Origin: Marinosulfonomonas sp.
Lineage (GTDB): Bacteria; Pseudomonadota; Alphaproteobacteria; Rhodobacterales; Rhodobacteraceae
Reading direction: 5' to 3'
Assembly: GCA_015488685.1 (NCBI GenBank)
Contig: WFNH01000072.1
Location: 1 to 37,128, forward strand
Length of the DNA: 37,128 bases
Part shown: in pieces, positions 1-5,572 of the stretch
Layout of the letters: each line of letters begins with the position of its first letter
Numbering within the stretch: position 1 is the stretch's first letter
The notes under the pieces: generated by a model
The model's database searches: none
What the model was told of the DNA's origin: nothing
Seen by the model: only the letters and a program-made list of their open reading frames with translations
Made by a program: the position numbers and the translations under genes

Positions 1-104
1 GCCCAGACATGCTTGGGCAACAAAGGCCTCTTTTGTCCGACGAGGCGGCCCTTGTTCCAAGCTGGGCGGCGAGAGCGAACGGCGGGTAAGTTTGGTGTTT
101 GCAT
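1..104 (-). CDS. Site-specific tyrosine recombinase/integrase, N-terminal fragment (runs off the window)
   Basis: Reading the minus strand from ATG at 104 gives an open frame of 34 complete codons to the window edge with no stop. The product includes RRPAWNKGRLVGQKRP and ends LLPKHVW. From memory of the family, the PAWNKGRL-GQKRPL-PK-VW pattern is the N-terminus of a proteobacterial integrase group of the tyrosine recombinase type. The catalytic part lies outside the window and cannot be checked. A GAAGGAAC ribosome site sits about 8 nt before the ATG and supports this start. It reads in the same direction as the exporter gene upstream, across a 127-bp gap. It could be a relic or a complete gene. 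Confidence 0.6.
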   Translation of the reverse strand, partial: MQTPNLPAVRSRRPAWNKGRLVGQKRPLLPKHVW

Positions 105-231
105 AGCGGTTCCTTCGATCCGCCACATTCCACCACATCGTCAACCCGACGCTGACTTCGCATGGTAGCACACATTAATTCATGCGCCGAGAACGGCAAC
201 CCTGAGTCCTTAACAACCAATTTAAACAGTT

Positions 232-1083
232 CTAACTTTTGGTTCGACCAAGGACGAGCCCAACAGTCACGAGGCAGGCCGACACGAAACGCCAAACGCC
301 AAACCCTTCTTTCAGCAAAAGCGTAGAAATGAGTGCAGCGAAAAGGACACTTGTCTCGCGAAGACCTGAGACCATGCCCATAGGTGCAACGGCCAACGCA
401 TAAACAATGATCCAATAAGCTCCAACCTGCATAGCCCCACCAGTGAAGCCAGTCAGGGCATTGTTTTTCACAATCGCAACCATATCGCGCCGCTTCCAGA
501 TGAACGCGATCAGGAAAGTCAGAATTCCATCACCAATGGTGAGCCATACAGCAAAGCCCAAAATCGACCCTGCTTGCCGTACACCCAATCCATCAACAAC
601 TGTGTAAGCGGCAATGCAAACGCCTGTCGATAGCGCAAAAAATATTGCTTTGGGATTGATCCCGCTGACCTTTCCACCATCGAAGGTAAGCGCCATGACG
701 CCAACGGCTAGGCACAGAACGCCAATCATGGCCAGTTGGTCAACGTGTTCTCCTGCGAAAACAAACGCACCCAGAGTGACAAGAATTGGAGCTGCACCAC
801 GGGCTATCGGATACACTTGCCCAAGGTCGCCATGGTCGTAGGCAACGGGAAGAAAGAAATGATAACCTGTATGGATCAAGATGGTCAGAGTAAGCAATGG
901 CCAGCTTGCAGAGTCAGGGATATCCACGAAAGGCAGAGCGAATATGGATAGGATGCTTCCCGAAAGTGTAACGACTGCCATTACAGCAATCCGGTCGCCA
1001 CTGATTTTGATCAGTGCATTCCACCCAGCGTGCAAAGCAGCAGCCAGAAGTATCAATAAGGTTAATTCGAAGGTCATACCCAT
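232..1083 (-). CDS. EamA/DMT-superfamily membrane transporter
   Basis: A 283-residue, strongly hydrophobic protein with about ten predicted membrane helices arranged as two similar halves, the size and pattern of EamA (RhaT/DMT) permeases. The N-terminal helix with GWNALIK and the late segment LRETSVLFAALISTLLLKE, a Glu-containing helix followed by LLKEG, are typical of the repeated EamA domain. Family members export or exchange small metabolites; the substrate cannot be told from sequence. The start at 1083 is followed two codons later by a second ATG at 1077; neither has a strong Shine-Dalgarno sequence. Base composition is visibly less GC-rich than the dcw genes, fitting an accessory location next to an integrase fragment. 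Confidence 0.8.
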   Translation of the reverse strand: MGMTFELTLLILLAAALHAGWNALIKISGDRIAVMAVVTLSGSILSIFALPFVDIPDSASWPLLTLTILIHTGYHFFLPVAYDHGDLGQVYPIARGAAPILVTLGAFVFAGEHVDQLAMIGVLCLAVGVMALTFDGGKVSGINPKAIFFALSTGVCIAAYTVVDGLGVRQAGSILGFAVWLTIGDGILTFLIAFIWKRRDMVAIVKNNALTGFTGGAMQVGAYWIIVYALAVAPMGMVSGLRETSVLFAALISTLLLKEGFGVWRFVSACLVTVGLVLGRTKS

Positions 1084-1570
1084 GGTATTTTAATCGCTCG
1101 CTTGGGAAATACTAGTGGTTTGTGCCTGTGACCAAAACCCGCTTTATCCGCTAACCGACGGAAGCCTGTCAATAATGCTGCACTATTGACGAATGACCGG
1201 TCTGGGGAAGCAGCATTACGGCATTAAAAGGCCTAATCAACGGCAGCTAAGGGCCGTCCGCTCGACTTTGCAAAGGTCGCTATCCTGCGCAAAGCTGCCG
1301 TTTCTGCTTCGCACGCTGGCGGTCAATTGGGCTCTAACCAGACATCCCACTCCGTCGTCCGAGACATACGCGACCAAACGCCGCTCATGCCTTTCGGCTT
1401 TCCTCGCTTGAGCAAAGAGTGTCCCGTTAAGGGCCGATGAGCGTTCCCTCGTTGGAACATGTACAATTCGCATAATAATGAAACAGATTTCCCACCGAAC
1501 GCAGGCGCTTTGCACCCGCTGCCTCGGCGGTAAATCTGTTGCTCTATTATTATGAAATGCGAACCACACT
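1084..1570. other. Gene-poor region of about 490 bp
   Basis: No convincing gene on either strand. Open frames here (such as 1193-1411 plus and 1237-1569 minus) have no ribosome site, no recognisable domain and an Arg/Ser/Cys-rich composition typical of chance frames. The only clear structure is the inverted repeat at 1467-1563. The rest may be remnant sequence of an integration site, but nothing in it proves that. Confidence 0.5.
1467..1563. repeat. Imperfect inverted repeat with conserved blocks TTCGCAT, ATAATAAT and ACAGATTT
   Basis: The left arm (1467-1490) reads TTCGCAT, overlapping ATAATAAT, then GAA and ACAGATTT. The reverse complement of the right arm (1532-1563) carries the same three blocks in the same order, with short insertions between them. 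The arms flank about 41 bp. The element sits just past the end of the sRNA array. It could be a recombination site pair, a MITE remnant or a structured 3' region. It does not match a standard dif site closely. Confidence 0.5.
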
Positions 1571-1611
1571 AAAAGAAACGGCAGCGCCCAGGGAGGAGGG
1601 GCACTGCCGTT
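1571..1611 (-). ncRNA. CcsR-like hairpin 4, also terminator-like
   Basis: Stem AACGGCAG (1577-1584) with CTGCCGTT (1604-1611), plus an inner GCCC/GGGC stem, closes a CUCCUCCCU loop (complement of 1591-1599). In minus-strand RNA the stem is followed by UUUCUUUU, so this last hairpin can double as the intrinsic terminator of the DUF1127-sRNA transcript. Confidence 0.8.
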
Positions 1612-1624
1612 CTGTTTTTGCGTC

Positions 1625-1679
1625 GGGCCTCAGGGAGGAGGAAAAGACCCTTCGCATATCCGGGGTAAAAATAACCCCG
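1625..1679 (-). ncRNA. CcsR-like hairpin 3 with a preceding GC hairpin
   Basis: In the minus-strand RNA, GGGUCU (from 1645-1650) pairs with AGGCCC (from 1625-1630) with one G-U pair, leaving CCUCCUCCC (complement of 1633-1641) in the loop. Just upstream is a separate CGGGGT/ACCCCG stem (1661-1666 and 1674-1679) with an A/T-rich loop. Together they resemble a two-hairpin unit of the cuckoo sRNA family. Confidence 0.7.
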
Positions 1680-1688
1680 TATCTTTGC

Positions 1689-1722
1689 GCGGTGACATCC
1701 GGGAGGAGGTAGATGCCACCGC
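1689..1722 (-). ncRNA. CcsR-like hairpin 2
   Basis: An 11-bp stem: GCGGTG at 1689 and CATC at 1696-1699 pair with GATG at 1712-1715 and CACCGC at 1717-1722. The A1695/C1716 position becomes U-G in minus-strand RNA. The loop presents CCUCCUCCC (complement of 1701-1709). It is the best-formed interior hairpin of the array. Confidence 0.8.
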
Positions 1723-1736
1723 GGTCCGGCACGTCT

Positions 1737-1764
1737 GCATGTTCAGGGAGGAGAAAGAACAGGC
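1737..1764 (-). ncRNA. CcsR-like hairpin 1
   Basis: Stem GCaTGTTC (1737-1744) against GAACAgGC (1757-1764), with one mismatch. In the minus-strand RNA the loop carries CUCCUCCC (complement of 1746-1753). It begins about 12 nt after the DUF1127 stop codon. It is the weakest of the four stems, and its motif lacks the first C. Confidence 0.7.
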
Positions 1765-1776
1765 GGGCCGAATTTC

Positions 1777-1992
1777 TTACAGGCCGTAGGCGGCCTCGAG
1801 TGCGATGCGTTTGATCATCGAGCGGTTCAGGCCCAGATCGTCCAGTTCCCGCATGCTCAGCGCGCTCAGTTCATTCACTGTTTTGCGGTACAGGCGGTAG
1901 TTGGCAACGCGGTCGGTTGCGGATTTCAGGATGGCCGAAACGCGGCCTGTGACACCGGCGTTTGTGCCGTGGAATTCTGTTGTAAAAGCCAT
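1777..1992 (-). CDS. ccaF1: DUF1127 small protein, CcaF1-like RNA-binding protein
   Basis: A 71-residue protein starting MAFTTEF, with the DUF1127 core in its C-terminal half: YRLYRKTVNELSALSMRELDDLG followed by NRSMIKRIALEA. The domain is short, helical and rich in Arg/Lys and Leu. Some alphaproteobacterial members, including CcaF1 of Rhodobacter sphaeroides, bind RNA and act in sRNA maturation and turnover. The length, the internal DUF1127 motif and the CCUCCUCCC hairpins directly downstream all match that locus. An in-frame upstream extension to 2085 exists, but MAFTTEF is where family similarity plausibly begins, and the extension would run through the candidate promoter. No strong ribosome site is visible before this ATG. 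Confidence 0.85.
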   Translation of the reverse strand: MAFTTEFHGTNAGVTGRVSAILKSATDRVANYRLYRKTVNELSALSMRELDDLGLNRSMIKRIALEAAYGL

Positions 1993-2048
1993 GGGGCTAA
2001 CTCGCTTACTTAGGTTGTTGCCAGAACCGGATCGTCCTGACACGGCGG

Positions 2049-2076
2049 AACATATGCATTTCGCGCATCGCCACAA
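2049..2076 (-). promoter_or_regulatory. Candidate promoter of the DUF1127-sRNA transcript
   Basis: On the minus strand, TTGTGG (complement of 2071-2076) and TATGTT (complement of 2049-2054) are separated by 16 nt. That would place the transcript start roughly 50 nt before the ATG at 1992. The Rhodobacter homologue is known to be driven by RpoH-type sigma factors; these boxes match a vegetative pattern only moderately, so the sigma class is open. Confidence 0.35.
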
Positions 2077-2077
2077 C

Positions 2078-2106
2078 AGACGCATTTGAATTGCCGCTAT
2101 GCGTCT
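2078..2106. promoter_or_regulatory. 8-bp dyad upstream of the DUF1127 promoter
   Basis: AGACGCAT (2078-2085) and ATGCGTCT (2099-2106) form a perfect inverted repeat with a 13-bp spacer, immediately upstream of the candidate -35 box. The position suits an operator or activator site, but no regulator can be named. Confidence 0.4.
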
Positions 2107-2116
2107 GGCGCATAGG

Positions 2117-2141
2117 TAGGGCAGGGGTGCTGCCCTATTTT
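2117..2141 (+). terminator. Intrinsic terminator-like hairpin with no assigned gene
   Basis: TAGGGCAG (2117-2124) pairs with CTGCCCTA (2130-2137) over a 5-nt loop and is followed by TTTT on the plus strand. No plus-strand gene precedes it. It may end a small unannotated RNA or insulate the orphan gene at 2316 from the left. Confidence 0.5.
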
Positions 2142-2315
2142 CACATTCCTGTTACATGCGCGGGCGGGGCAAGATCGGATCGTAATCCCCACCCCGATTT
2201 TTTTGTGGGGTCCGCTTGGCTTTTGAAAGGATCGCCGCTTAAATGAGCACTTGGAGTGGCAATAAACCGTGACAGGTCCACCATAAACTTGATTTGACGG
2301 TTATAAGGAAAATCA
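2142..2315. other. Leader region of the orphan gene
   Basis: Together with 1993-2141 this makes a 323-bp stretch without a gene. The right part contains a weak CCCCAC/GTGGGG hairpin (2187-2192 and 2205-2210) with a T-rich loop, and ends in the ribosome site AAGGAAAA for the gene at 2316. No clear promoter is visible. Confidence 0.4.
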
Positions 2316-2768
2316 ATGAACACTTTGGAATTTGTATTAAATACTAAACCTTATGGTTTTGAAATTGGCCAAGAGTTTGCCTCAGTAAACCAGACTTTTT
2401 CTGATTTATCGCCTAAGCGTACGGCTCATAGTGATCTGGATAGAACGTATCTTAAATTCGGCAGCTACGGTTTTGAAATGCTTTTTGAAAGTGGTAATCT
2501 TGATTCAGTTTTTCTTTACTTAGCCTCCAATATCCGATCAACGTCTTTGTTTTCCGGGCGTTTTAATCTGTTGGATGATGACTTTTTCCAAACGTTATCA
2601 GTCGATATATTTTGTAAGAGTATGTGTGGCCGTGGTTTTACTGCTTGCAAAACGAGCTATCCGTTAGCCGTTGATTTCTTATCGTCAAATCTTCGCATAA
2701 GGCTGGAAACCAGATCCGATCAAACAATAATTCTCATTGATGATGGGTCTATGATAAGAGAATTTTGA
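2316..2768 (+). CDS. Hypothetical protein, AT-rich orphan gene
   Basis: A 150-residue protein with no signal peptide or membrane segment. It is rich in Phe, Leu, Ser and Asp, with alternating hydrophobic stretches such as YLKFGSYGFEMLFESG and a C-terminus LIDDGSMIREF. I do not recognise the family. The ribosome site AAGGAAAA, 6-8 nt before the ATG, is good, so the gene looks real. By eye its base composition is near 40% GC and it uses AT-ending codons freely, unlike every neighbour, which suggests recent transfer. Small soluble proteins of this size and composition include orphan immunity-like proteins, but no motif here supports that. Confidence 0.65.
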   Translation: MNTLEFVLNTKPYGFEIGQEFASVNQTFSDLSPKRTAHSDLDRTYLKFGSYGFEMLFESGNLDSVFLYLASNIRSTSLFSGRFNLLDDDFFQTLSVDIFCKSMCGRGFTACKTSYPLAVDFLSSNLRIRLETRSDQTIILIDDGSMIREF

Positions 2769-2780
2769 TTGAACATAACA

Positions 2781-2810
2781 CCAGCTACCGGCCACTATTT
2801 CTGTAGCTGG
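2781..2810 (+). terminator. Hairpin after the orphan gene
   Basis: CCAGCTAC (2781-2788) pairs with GTAGCTGG (2803-2810) starting 13 nt after the stop codon. The U-tract is poor, so terminator function is only possible. Confidence 0.4.
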
Positions 2811-3033
2811 GGCATATTCTAGGCCGGGTTGCAAGGTTTCCCCGTTTCTTCCGGTTGACCGCCATCGAGTGCCCCTAAGTGTCCACTATAAATGGCGGGC
2901 ATTAACTTATCAAAACTAGCGCCGTTAGTTGGGGCGCATCGGGCGCTCACTTACATGCGCGGTTTTTGCCTCTTGCACAGGGGCGCGCAAAGCCTCACCT
3001 ACTGCGTAACCAATATATAAAGGAGCGCCCGAC

Positions 3034-4107
3034 ATGGCCCTGACCCGTGATGATATCCTGAATGAACTGCGCCGCATTGAATTGCCCGATGGCCCCAATC
3101 TGGCCGATAGCGATATGATCCGTGCCCTGTCGGTTGACGGCGGCGAAGTGCGCTTTGTGATCGAAGCACCAACCCCCGAGGCGGCGGCCGCGCTGTCCCC
3201 TGTGCGTGATGTGGCCGAACGGGCTGTCAAAAGCATTGCGGGTGTGGACAAGGTTTCCGTGGTGCTAACGGCGCATGGCCCCGCGGCCCCCCAGACACCA
3301 CCACCGGATCTGAAGATCGGCCGCCACCCGACACCGCAACAGGGGCGTCAGCCGGTTGCCGGTGTGAAAAAGATTATCGCCATTGGCTCGGGCAAGGGCG
3401 GGGTGGGGAAATCCACCGTGTCTTCGAACCTGGCGGTGGCACTGGCGCGTCAGGGGAAAAAAGTTGGCCTGCTGGACGCCGATATCTATGGCCCGTCACA
3501 GCCGCGCATGATGGGGGCGCATGACCGGCCCAAGCTGAACAAGGATGACAAGATCATTCCGCCGGTGGTGCATGGCGTGGCGATGATGTCGATCGGCCTG
3601 CTGGTCGATCCTGATCAGGCGCTGGCGTGGCGCGGTCCAATGCTGATGGGCGCCTTGCAGCAATTGCTGGGCGATGTGGTCTGGGGCGAGCTGGACGTGC
3701 TGATCATCGATCTGCCGCCGGGCACGGGGGACGTGCAACTGACACTGGGCCAGAAAACCGAAGTCACCGGCACCATCGTGGTGTCCACGCCGCAAGATGT
3801 GGCGCTGCTGGATGCCCGCCGCGCGATCACCATGTTCAAAAAGCTGGAAACCCCCATTCTGGGGCTGGTGGAAAACATGTCGGCCTATATCTGTCCCGAA
3901 TGCGGCCACGAGGCGCATATCTTTGGCCATGGCGGCGTGCGGGCCGAGGCCGAGAAGCTGGGCGTGCCGTTCCTTGGGGAATTGCCGCTGGATCTGGATG
4001 TGCGACTGGCGGGGGACGCCGGCACGCCGGTTGCCGCAGGGCAGGGGCCTTTGGCTGATGCCTATGCGCAGTTGGCCAAGACATTAATCGAAAAGGGGGC
4101 CGTATAA
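3034..4107 (+). CDS. mrp: Mrp/ApbC (NBP35-type) iron-sulfur cluster carrier ATPase
   Basis: A 357-residue cytosolic P-loop protein. Residues 1-80 form the N-terminal DUF59-like (MIP18) domain, followed by a Pro/Gln-rich linker and the ATPase domain. The deviant Walker A GKGGVGKST is at 120-128, DADIYGPSQP near 148-157 and IIDLPPGTGD near 224-233. The CPEC pair (C287, C290) is the bridging Fe-S cluster ligand site of Mrp homodimers. The family carries [4Fe-4S] clusters to apo-proteins. The ribosome site AAGGAG lies just before the ATG. The stop overlaps the start of the cupin gene as TAATG, so the two are translationally coupled. Confidence 0.95.
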   Translation: MALTRDDILNELRRIELPDGPNLADSDMIRALSVDGGEVRFVIEAPTPEAAAALSPVRDVAERAVKSIAGVDKVSVVLTAHGPAAPQTPPPDLKIGRHPTPQQGRQPVAGVKKIIAIGSGKGGVGKSTVSSNLAVALARQGKKVGLLDADIYGPSQPRMMGAHDRPKLNKDDKIIPPVVHGVAMMSIGLLVDPDQALAWRGPMLMGALQQLLGDVVWGELDVLIIDLPPGTGDVQLTLGQKTEVTGTIVVSTPQDVALLDARRAITMFKKLETPILGLVENMSAYICPECGHEAHIFGHGGVRAEAEKLGVPFLGELPLDLDVRLAGDAGTPVAAGQGPLADAYAQLAKTLIEKGAV

Positions 4108-4436
4108 TGTGGATGGAAAATATCCCTTTCGGAATCACCGACTGGAGCAAAATTGCAAGAACCGAGCATACAGGTGAAACCGGAGCTGCGTATTGGCAGA
4201 CTGTCAACTTTGGTGACATGCGGGTGCGGATGGTGGAATACACCCCCGGTTATCTAGCGGATCATTGGTGTGTAAAAGGCCATATCCTGTTTTGTCTTGA
4301 AGGCGAATTGACAACCGAGCTGGAGGATGGCCGCGTTTTTACCCTGAAACCCGGAATGAGTTATCAGGTTGCGGATAATGCCGAGCCGCACCGTTCATCG
4401 ACGGATAGCGGGGCGAAACTGTTCGTGGTTGATTAG
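4107..4436 (+). CDS. Small single-domain cupin of the DHCW-motif type
   Basis: A 109-residue protein with a cupin barrel pattern: YTPGYLADHWCVKGH near 46-60 supplies the metal-ligand-like histidines, then CLEGELTTELEDGR and the second cupin motif PGMSYQVADNAEPHRS. The ADHWC-KGH stretch is the hallmark of a small bacterial group called DHCW-motif cupins, whose function is unknown. The first ATG (4107) overlaps the mrp stop and has GGGGG upstream; a second ATG at 4113 is possible. The terminator-like hairpin at 4484 follows. Confidence 0.85.
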   Translation: MWMENIPFGITDWSKIARTEHTGETGAAYWQTVNFGDMRVRMVEYTPGYLADHWCVKGHILFCLEGELTTELEDGRVFTLKPGMSYQVADNAEPHRSSTDSGAKLFVVD

Positions 4437-4450
4437 GCACACCCTGTCGC

Positions 4451-4483
4451 GGGTGCTTACGGGAATTTACGGGATGAATAGGG
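4451..4483 (+). promoter_or_regulatory. Phased GGG boxes, cluster 1 (candidate MraZ-type operator)
   Basis: Four boxes, GGGTG, GGGAA, GGGAT and GGGAA, begin at 4451, 4461, 4471 and 4481, exactly 10 bp apart. MraZ is known to bind TGGGN-like boxes repeated with 5-bp gaps, the same 10-bp period. The last box runs into the terminator stem. It lies more than 580 bp from the mraZ start, so a role in mraZ control is inferred. Confidence 0.45.
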
Positions 4484-4508
4484 AATCCGGCAGAATCTCT
4501 GCCGGATT
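4484..4508 (+). terminator. Terminator-like hairpin after mrp-cupin
   Basis: AATCCGGCAGA (4484-4494) pairs perfectly with TCTGCCGGATT (4498-4508) over a 3-nt loop. The downstream T-run is short (TT, then TC), so termination may be imperfect or the hairpin may serve as a 3' stabiliser. Confidence 0.55.
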
Positions 4509-4583
4509 TCGCTGTGAATCGGGGTTAAGTTCGGTCTGATTTAGGATTAAATCCCGCCTGATTTGGTAAAATCAGTGTGTATC

Positions 4584-4610
4584 AGGAAATATTTTGGGAA
4601 ATTACGGGAA
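4584..4610 (+). promoter_or_regulatory. Phased GGG boxes, cluster 2
   Basis: GGGAA at 4596 and GGGAA at 4606 are 10 bp apart, with a weaker AGGAA at 4584 slightly out of phase. They have the same orientation as cluster 1. It is the shortest cluster and the weakest evidence of the three. Confidence 0.35.
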
Positions 4611-4635
4611 AATATGAGCTCAAGTAAATCATACC

Positions 4636-4670
4636 ATATATAGTGTAGGTTCCTTAATATTCCTATATAT
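4636..4670. repeat. AT-rich dyad ATATATAG/CTATATAT
   Basis: ATATATAG (4636-4643) and CTATATAT (4663-4670) are inverted copies 19 bp apart within a very AT-rich stretch. It may be a promoter-associated or DNA-unwinding site; no protein can be assigned. Confidence 0.4.
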
Positions 4671-4737
4671 AGAGTATTTTGTTCCTTTTGCGTTCACGGC
4701 AGAGCCTTAGCGGCGACCGGTCTGTTATCGTGATTTT

Positions 4738-4780
4738 CCCTATTTTTCCCATAAAAATCCTTTGACACCCATGAAATCCC
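4738..4780 (-). promoter_or_regulatory. Phased CCC boxes, cluster 3 (best candidate MraZ operator)
   Basis: CCC at 4738, 4748, 4768 and 4778, and a degenerate TCC at 4758, keep an exact 10-bp period. Read on the minus strand they are TGGGA, TGGGT, AGGAT, TGGGA and AGGGA, each separated by 5 nt, matching the known TGGGN-N5 MraZ operator layout. They straddle the TTGACA at 4762-4767, a plausible -35 element, so binding would block the promoter. Orientation is opposite to clusters 1 and 2. Confidence 0.6.
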
Positions 4781-4792
4781 ATGTCAAACATT
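4762..4792 (+). promoter_or_regulatory. Candidate dcw promoter with TTGACA -35
   Basis: A perfect TTGACA lies at 4762-4767 inside phased-box cluster 3. It also starts a dyad, TTTGACA...TGTCAAA (4761-4767 and 4781-4787). No good -10 box sits at standard spacing; AACATT at 19 bp is the closest. The transcript would have a leader of about 270 nt before mraZ. Confidence 0.35.
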
Positions 4793-4959
4793 GATCCAAG
4801 ATAAGAACGGGCACAAATAAAATTGGGGCAAATTAAAGAACCCCGAACAAAGGCACCTAATCAGGTTTCATACAGGCACCCGCTTTTGTCTAATTAGAGA
4901 TCCGGCGCGCGGGCGAGCAGACATCCCCCCAGGTGGCGCGCGCAGCTGGACATTCCCCG

Positions 4960-5022
4960 GAAACGGGACGAGGGCGGCGGATAGAGCGGTGGCAGCTAGC
5001 TCGATCCGCCGTTTCCCGTTTC
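4960..5022 (+). promoter_or_regulatory. Long hairpin in the mraZ leader
   Basis: GAAACGGG (4960-4967) pairs with CCCGTTTC (5015-5022), and inside it GGCGGAT (4976-4982) pairs with ATCCGCC (5004-5010), with an asymmetric internal loop and a 21-nt apical loop. It ends 30 nt before the ribosome site of mraZ. It may be a leader structure, an attenuator or a stability element. Confidence 0.5.
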
Positions 5023-5068
5023 AGGGGCCGTTTTGGGGATGGTAAAGGTTTTAGGAGGCCGCGAGGCA

Positions 5069-5569
5069 GTGACACGGGAATTTTTCGGCGATGCCCACAA
5101 TAAAGTGGATGCAAAAGGCAGGGTGTCTATTCCTGCCTCGTATCGTCGTGTCCTGCAGGCCGGTGACCCTGAATGGAAAGAGGGTCTGAACCCCAATCTT
5201 GTGATCGTATACGGTGACAAAAGCCGCAACTATCTGGAATGCTTCACGATGGAAGCGATTGCCGAGGTTCAGGCGAAAATCCGCAAGAAACCCCGTGGCT
5301 CCAAACAACGCCGCGCGTTGCAACGTCTTTATAACGGCAATGCCTATCCGACGTCGGTGGATGAAACCGGCCGTCTGGTGCTGCCCAAAAAGCTGATTGA
5401 AAAGATCGGGCTGGATGGCATCGCCTATTTCATCGCCAATGGCGATACGTTCGAAATCTGGAACCCCGAGACTTACGAACAAGAGGAATACGGTAACCTC
5501 GAGGCCGATGACAGCTTTGATCCGAATGCCGATCCTTCCATCTATCTTGACGGTGATGAAGAGGAGTAG
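5069..5569 (+). CDS. mraZ: MraZ, transcriptional repressor of the dcw cluster
   Basis: A 166-residue protein with two SpoVT/AbrB-like half-domains. The first contains NKVDAKGRVSIPASYRR and the second SVDETGRLVLPKKLIEK; these are the paired DxxGR(V/L)-(S/V)(I/L)P motifs of MraZ. An acidic tail ends YLDGDEEE. MraZ forms ring oligomers and binds repeated TGGGN boxes to repress its own operon. I chose GTG at 5069 because AGGAGG (5053-5058) lies 10 nt upstream and VTREFFGDAHNKVD aligns with family N-termini. Longer starts exist at ATG 5039 and TTG 5033, but the ribosome site would then be inside the gene. It is followed closely by rsmH. Confidence 0.92.
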   Translation: MTREFFGDAHNKVDAKGRVSIPASYRRVLQAGDPEWKEGLNPNLVIVYGDKSRNYLECFTMEAIAEVQAKIRKKPRGSKQRRALQRLYNGNAYPTSVDETGRLVLPKKLIEKIGLDGIAYFIANGDTFEIWNPETYEQEEYGNLEADDSFDPNADPSIYLDGDEEE

Positions 5570-5572
5570 CTT

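Larger units (their letters stand above)
1571..1776 (-). ncRNA. CcsR-type (cuckoo family) sRNA array, four CCUCCUCCC-loop hairpins
   Basis: Directly downstream of the DUF1127 gene on the minus strand there are four hairpins whose loops carry CCUCCUCCC, or CUCCUCCC in the first. On the plus strand they read GGGAGGAG(G) at 1746, 1701, 1633 and 1591. This is the arrangement of Rhodobacter sphaeroides ccaF1-ccsR1-4, stress-induced sRNAs processed from the 3' part of a DUF1127 mRNA. Strand assignment is supported by structure: the odd pairs in hairpins 2 and 3 (A1695/C1716 and C1628/A1647) are mismatches in plus-strand RNA but G-U pairs in minus-strand RNA. The loops mimic the 16S anti-Shine-Dalgarno sequence. 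Exact ends and processing sites are not visible. Confidence 0.85.
4437..5068. other. 630-bp non-coding regulatory region upstream of mraZ
   Basis: No gene is supported here; chance frames near 4890-5230 on the minus strand lack any coding character. The left two thirds are strikingly AT-rich for this genome and hold the terminator, phased-box clusters and AT dyad listed separately. From 4900 the sequence turns GC-rich and holds the leader hairpin. I looked for RNase P RNA and found no conserved core. Confidence 0.6.

Noticed and set aside
1467-1490. XerCD dif-like site
   Set aside because: The left half (AATTCGCATAA) is similar to a Xer half-site, but the second half does not resemble TTATGTTAAAT.
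1193-1569. Small genes in the gene-poor region on both strands
   Set aside because: There is no ribosome site, no domain, and the composition is that of chance frames overlapping an inverted repeat.
4437-5068. RNase P RNA gene upstream of mraZ
   Set aside because: The gap is large enough, but the conserved GAGGAAAGUCCGGGC core and the CR-V segment are absent.
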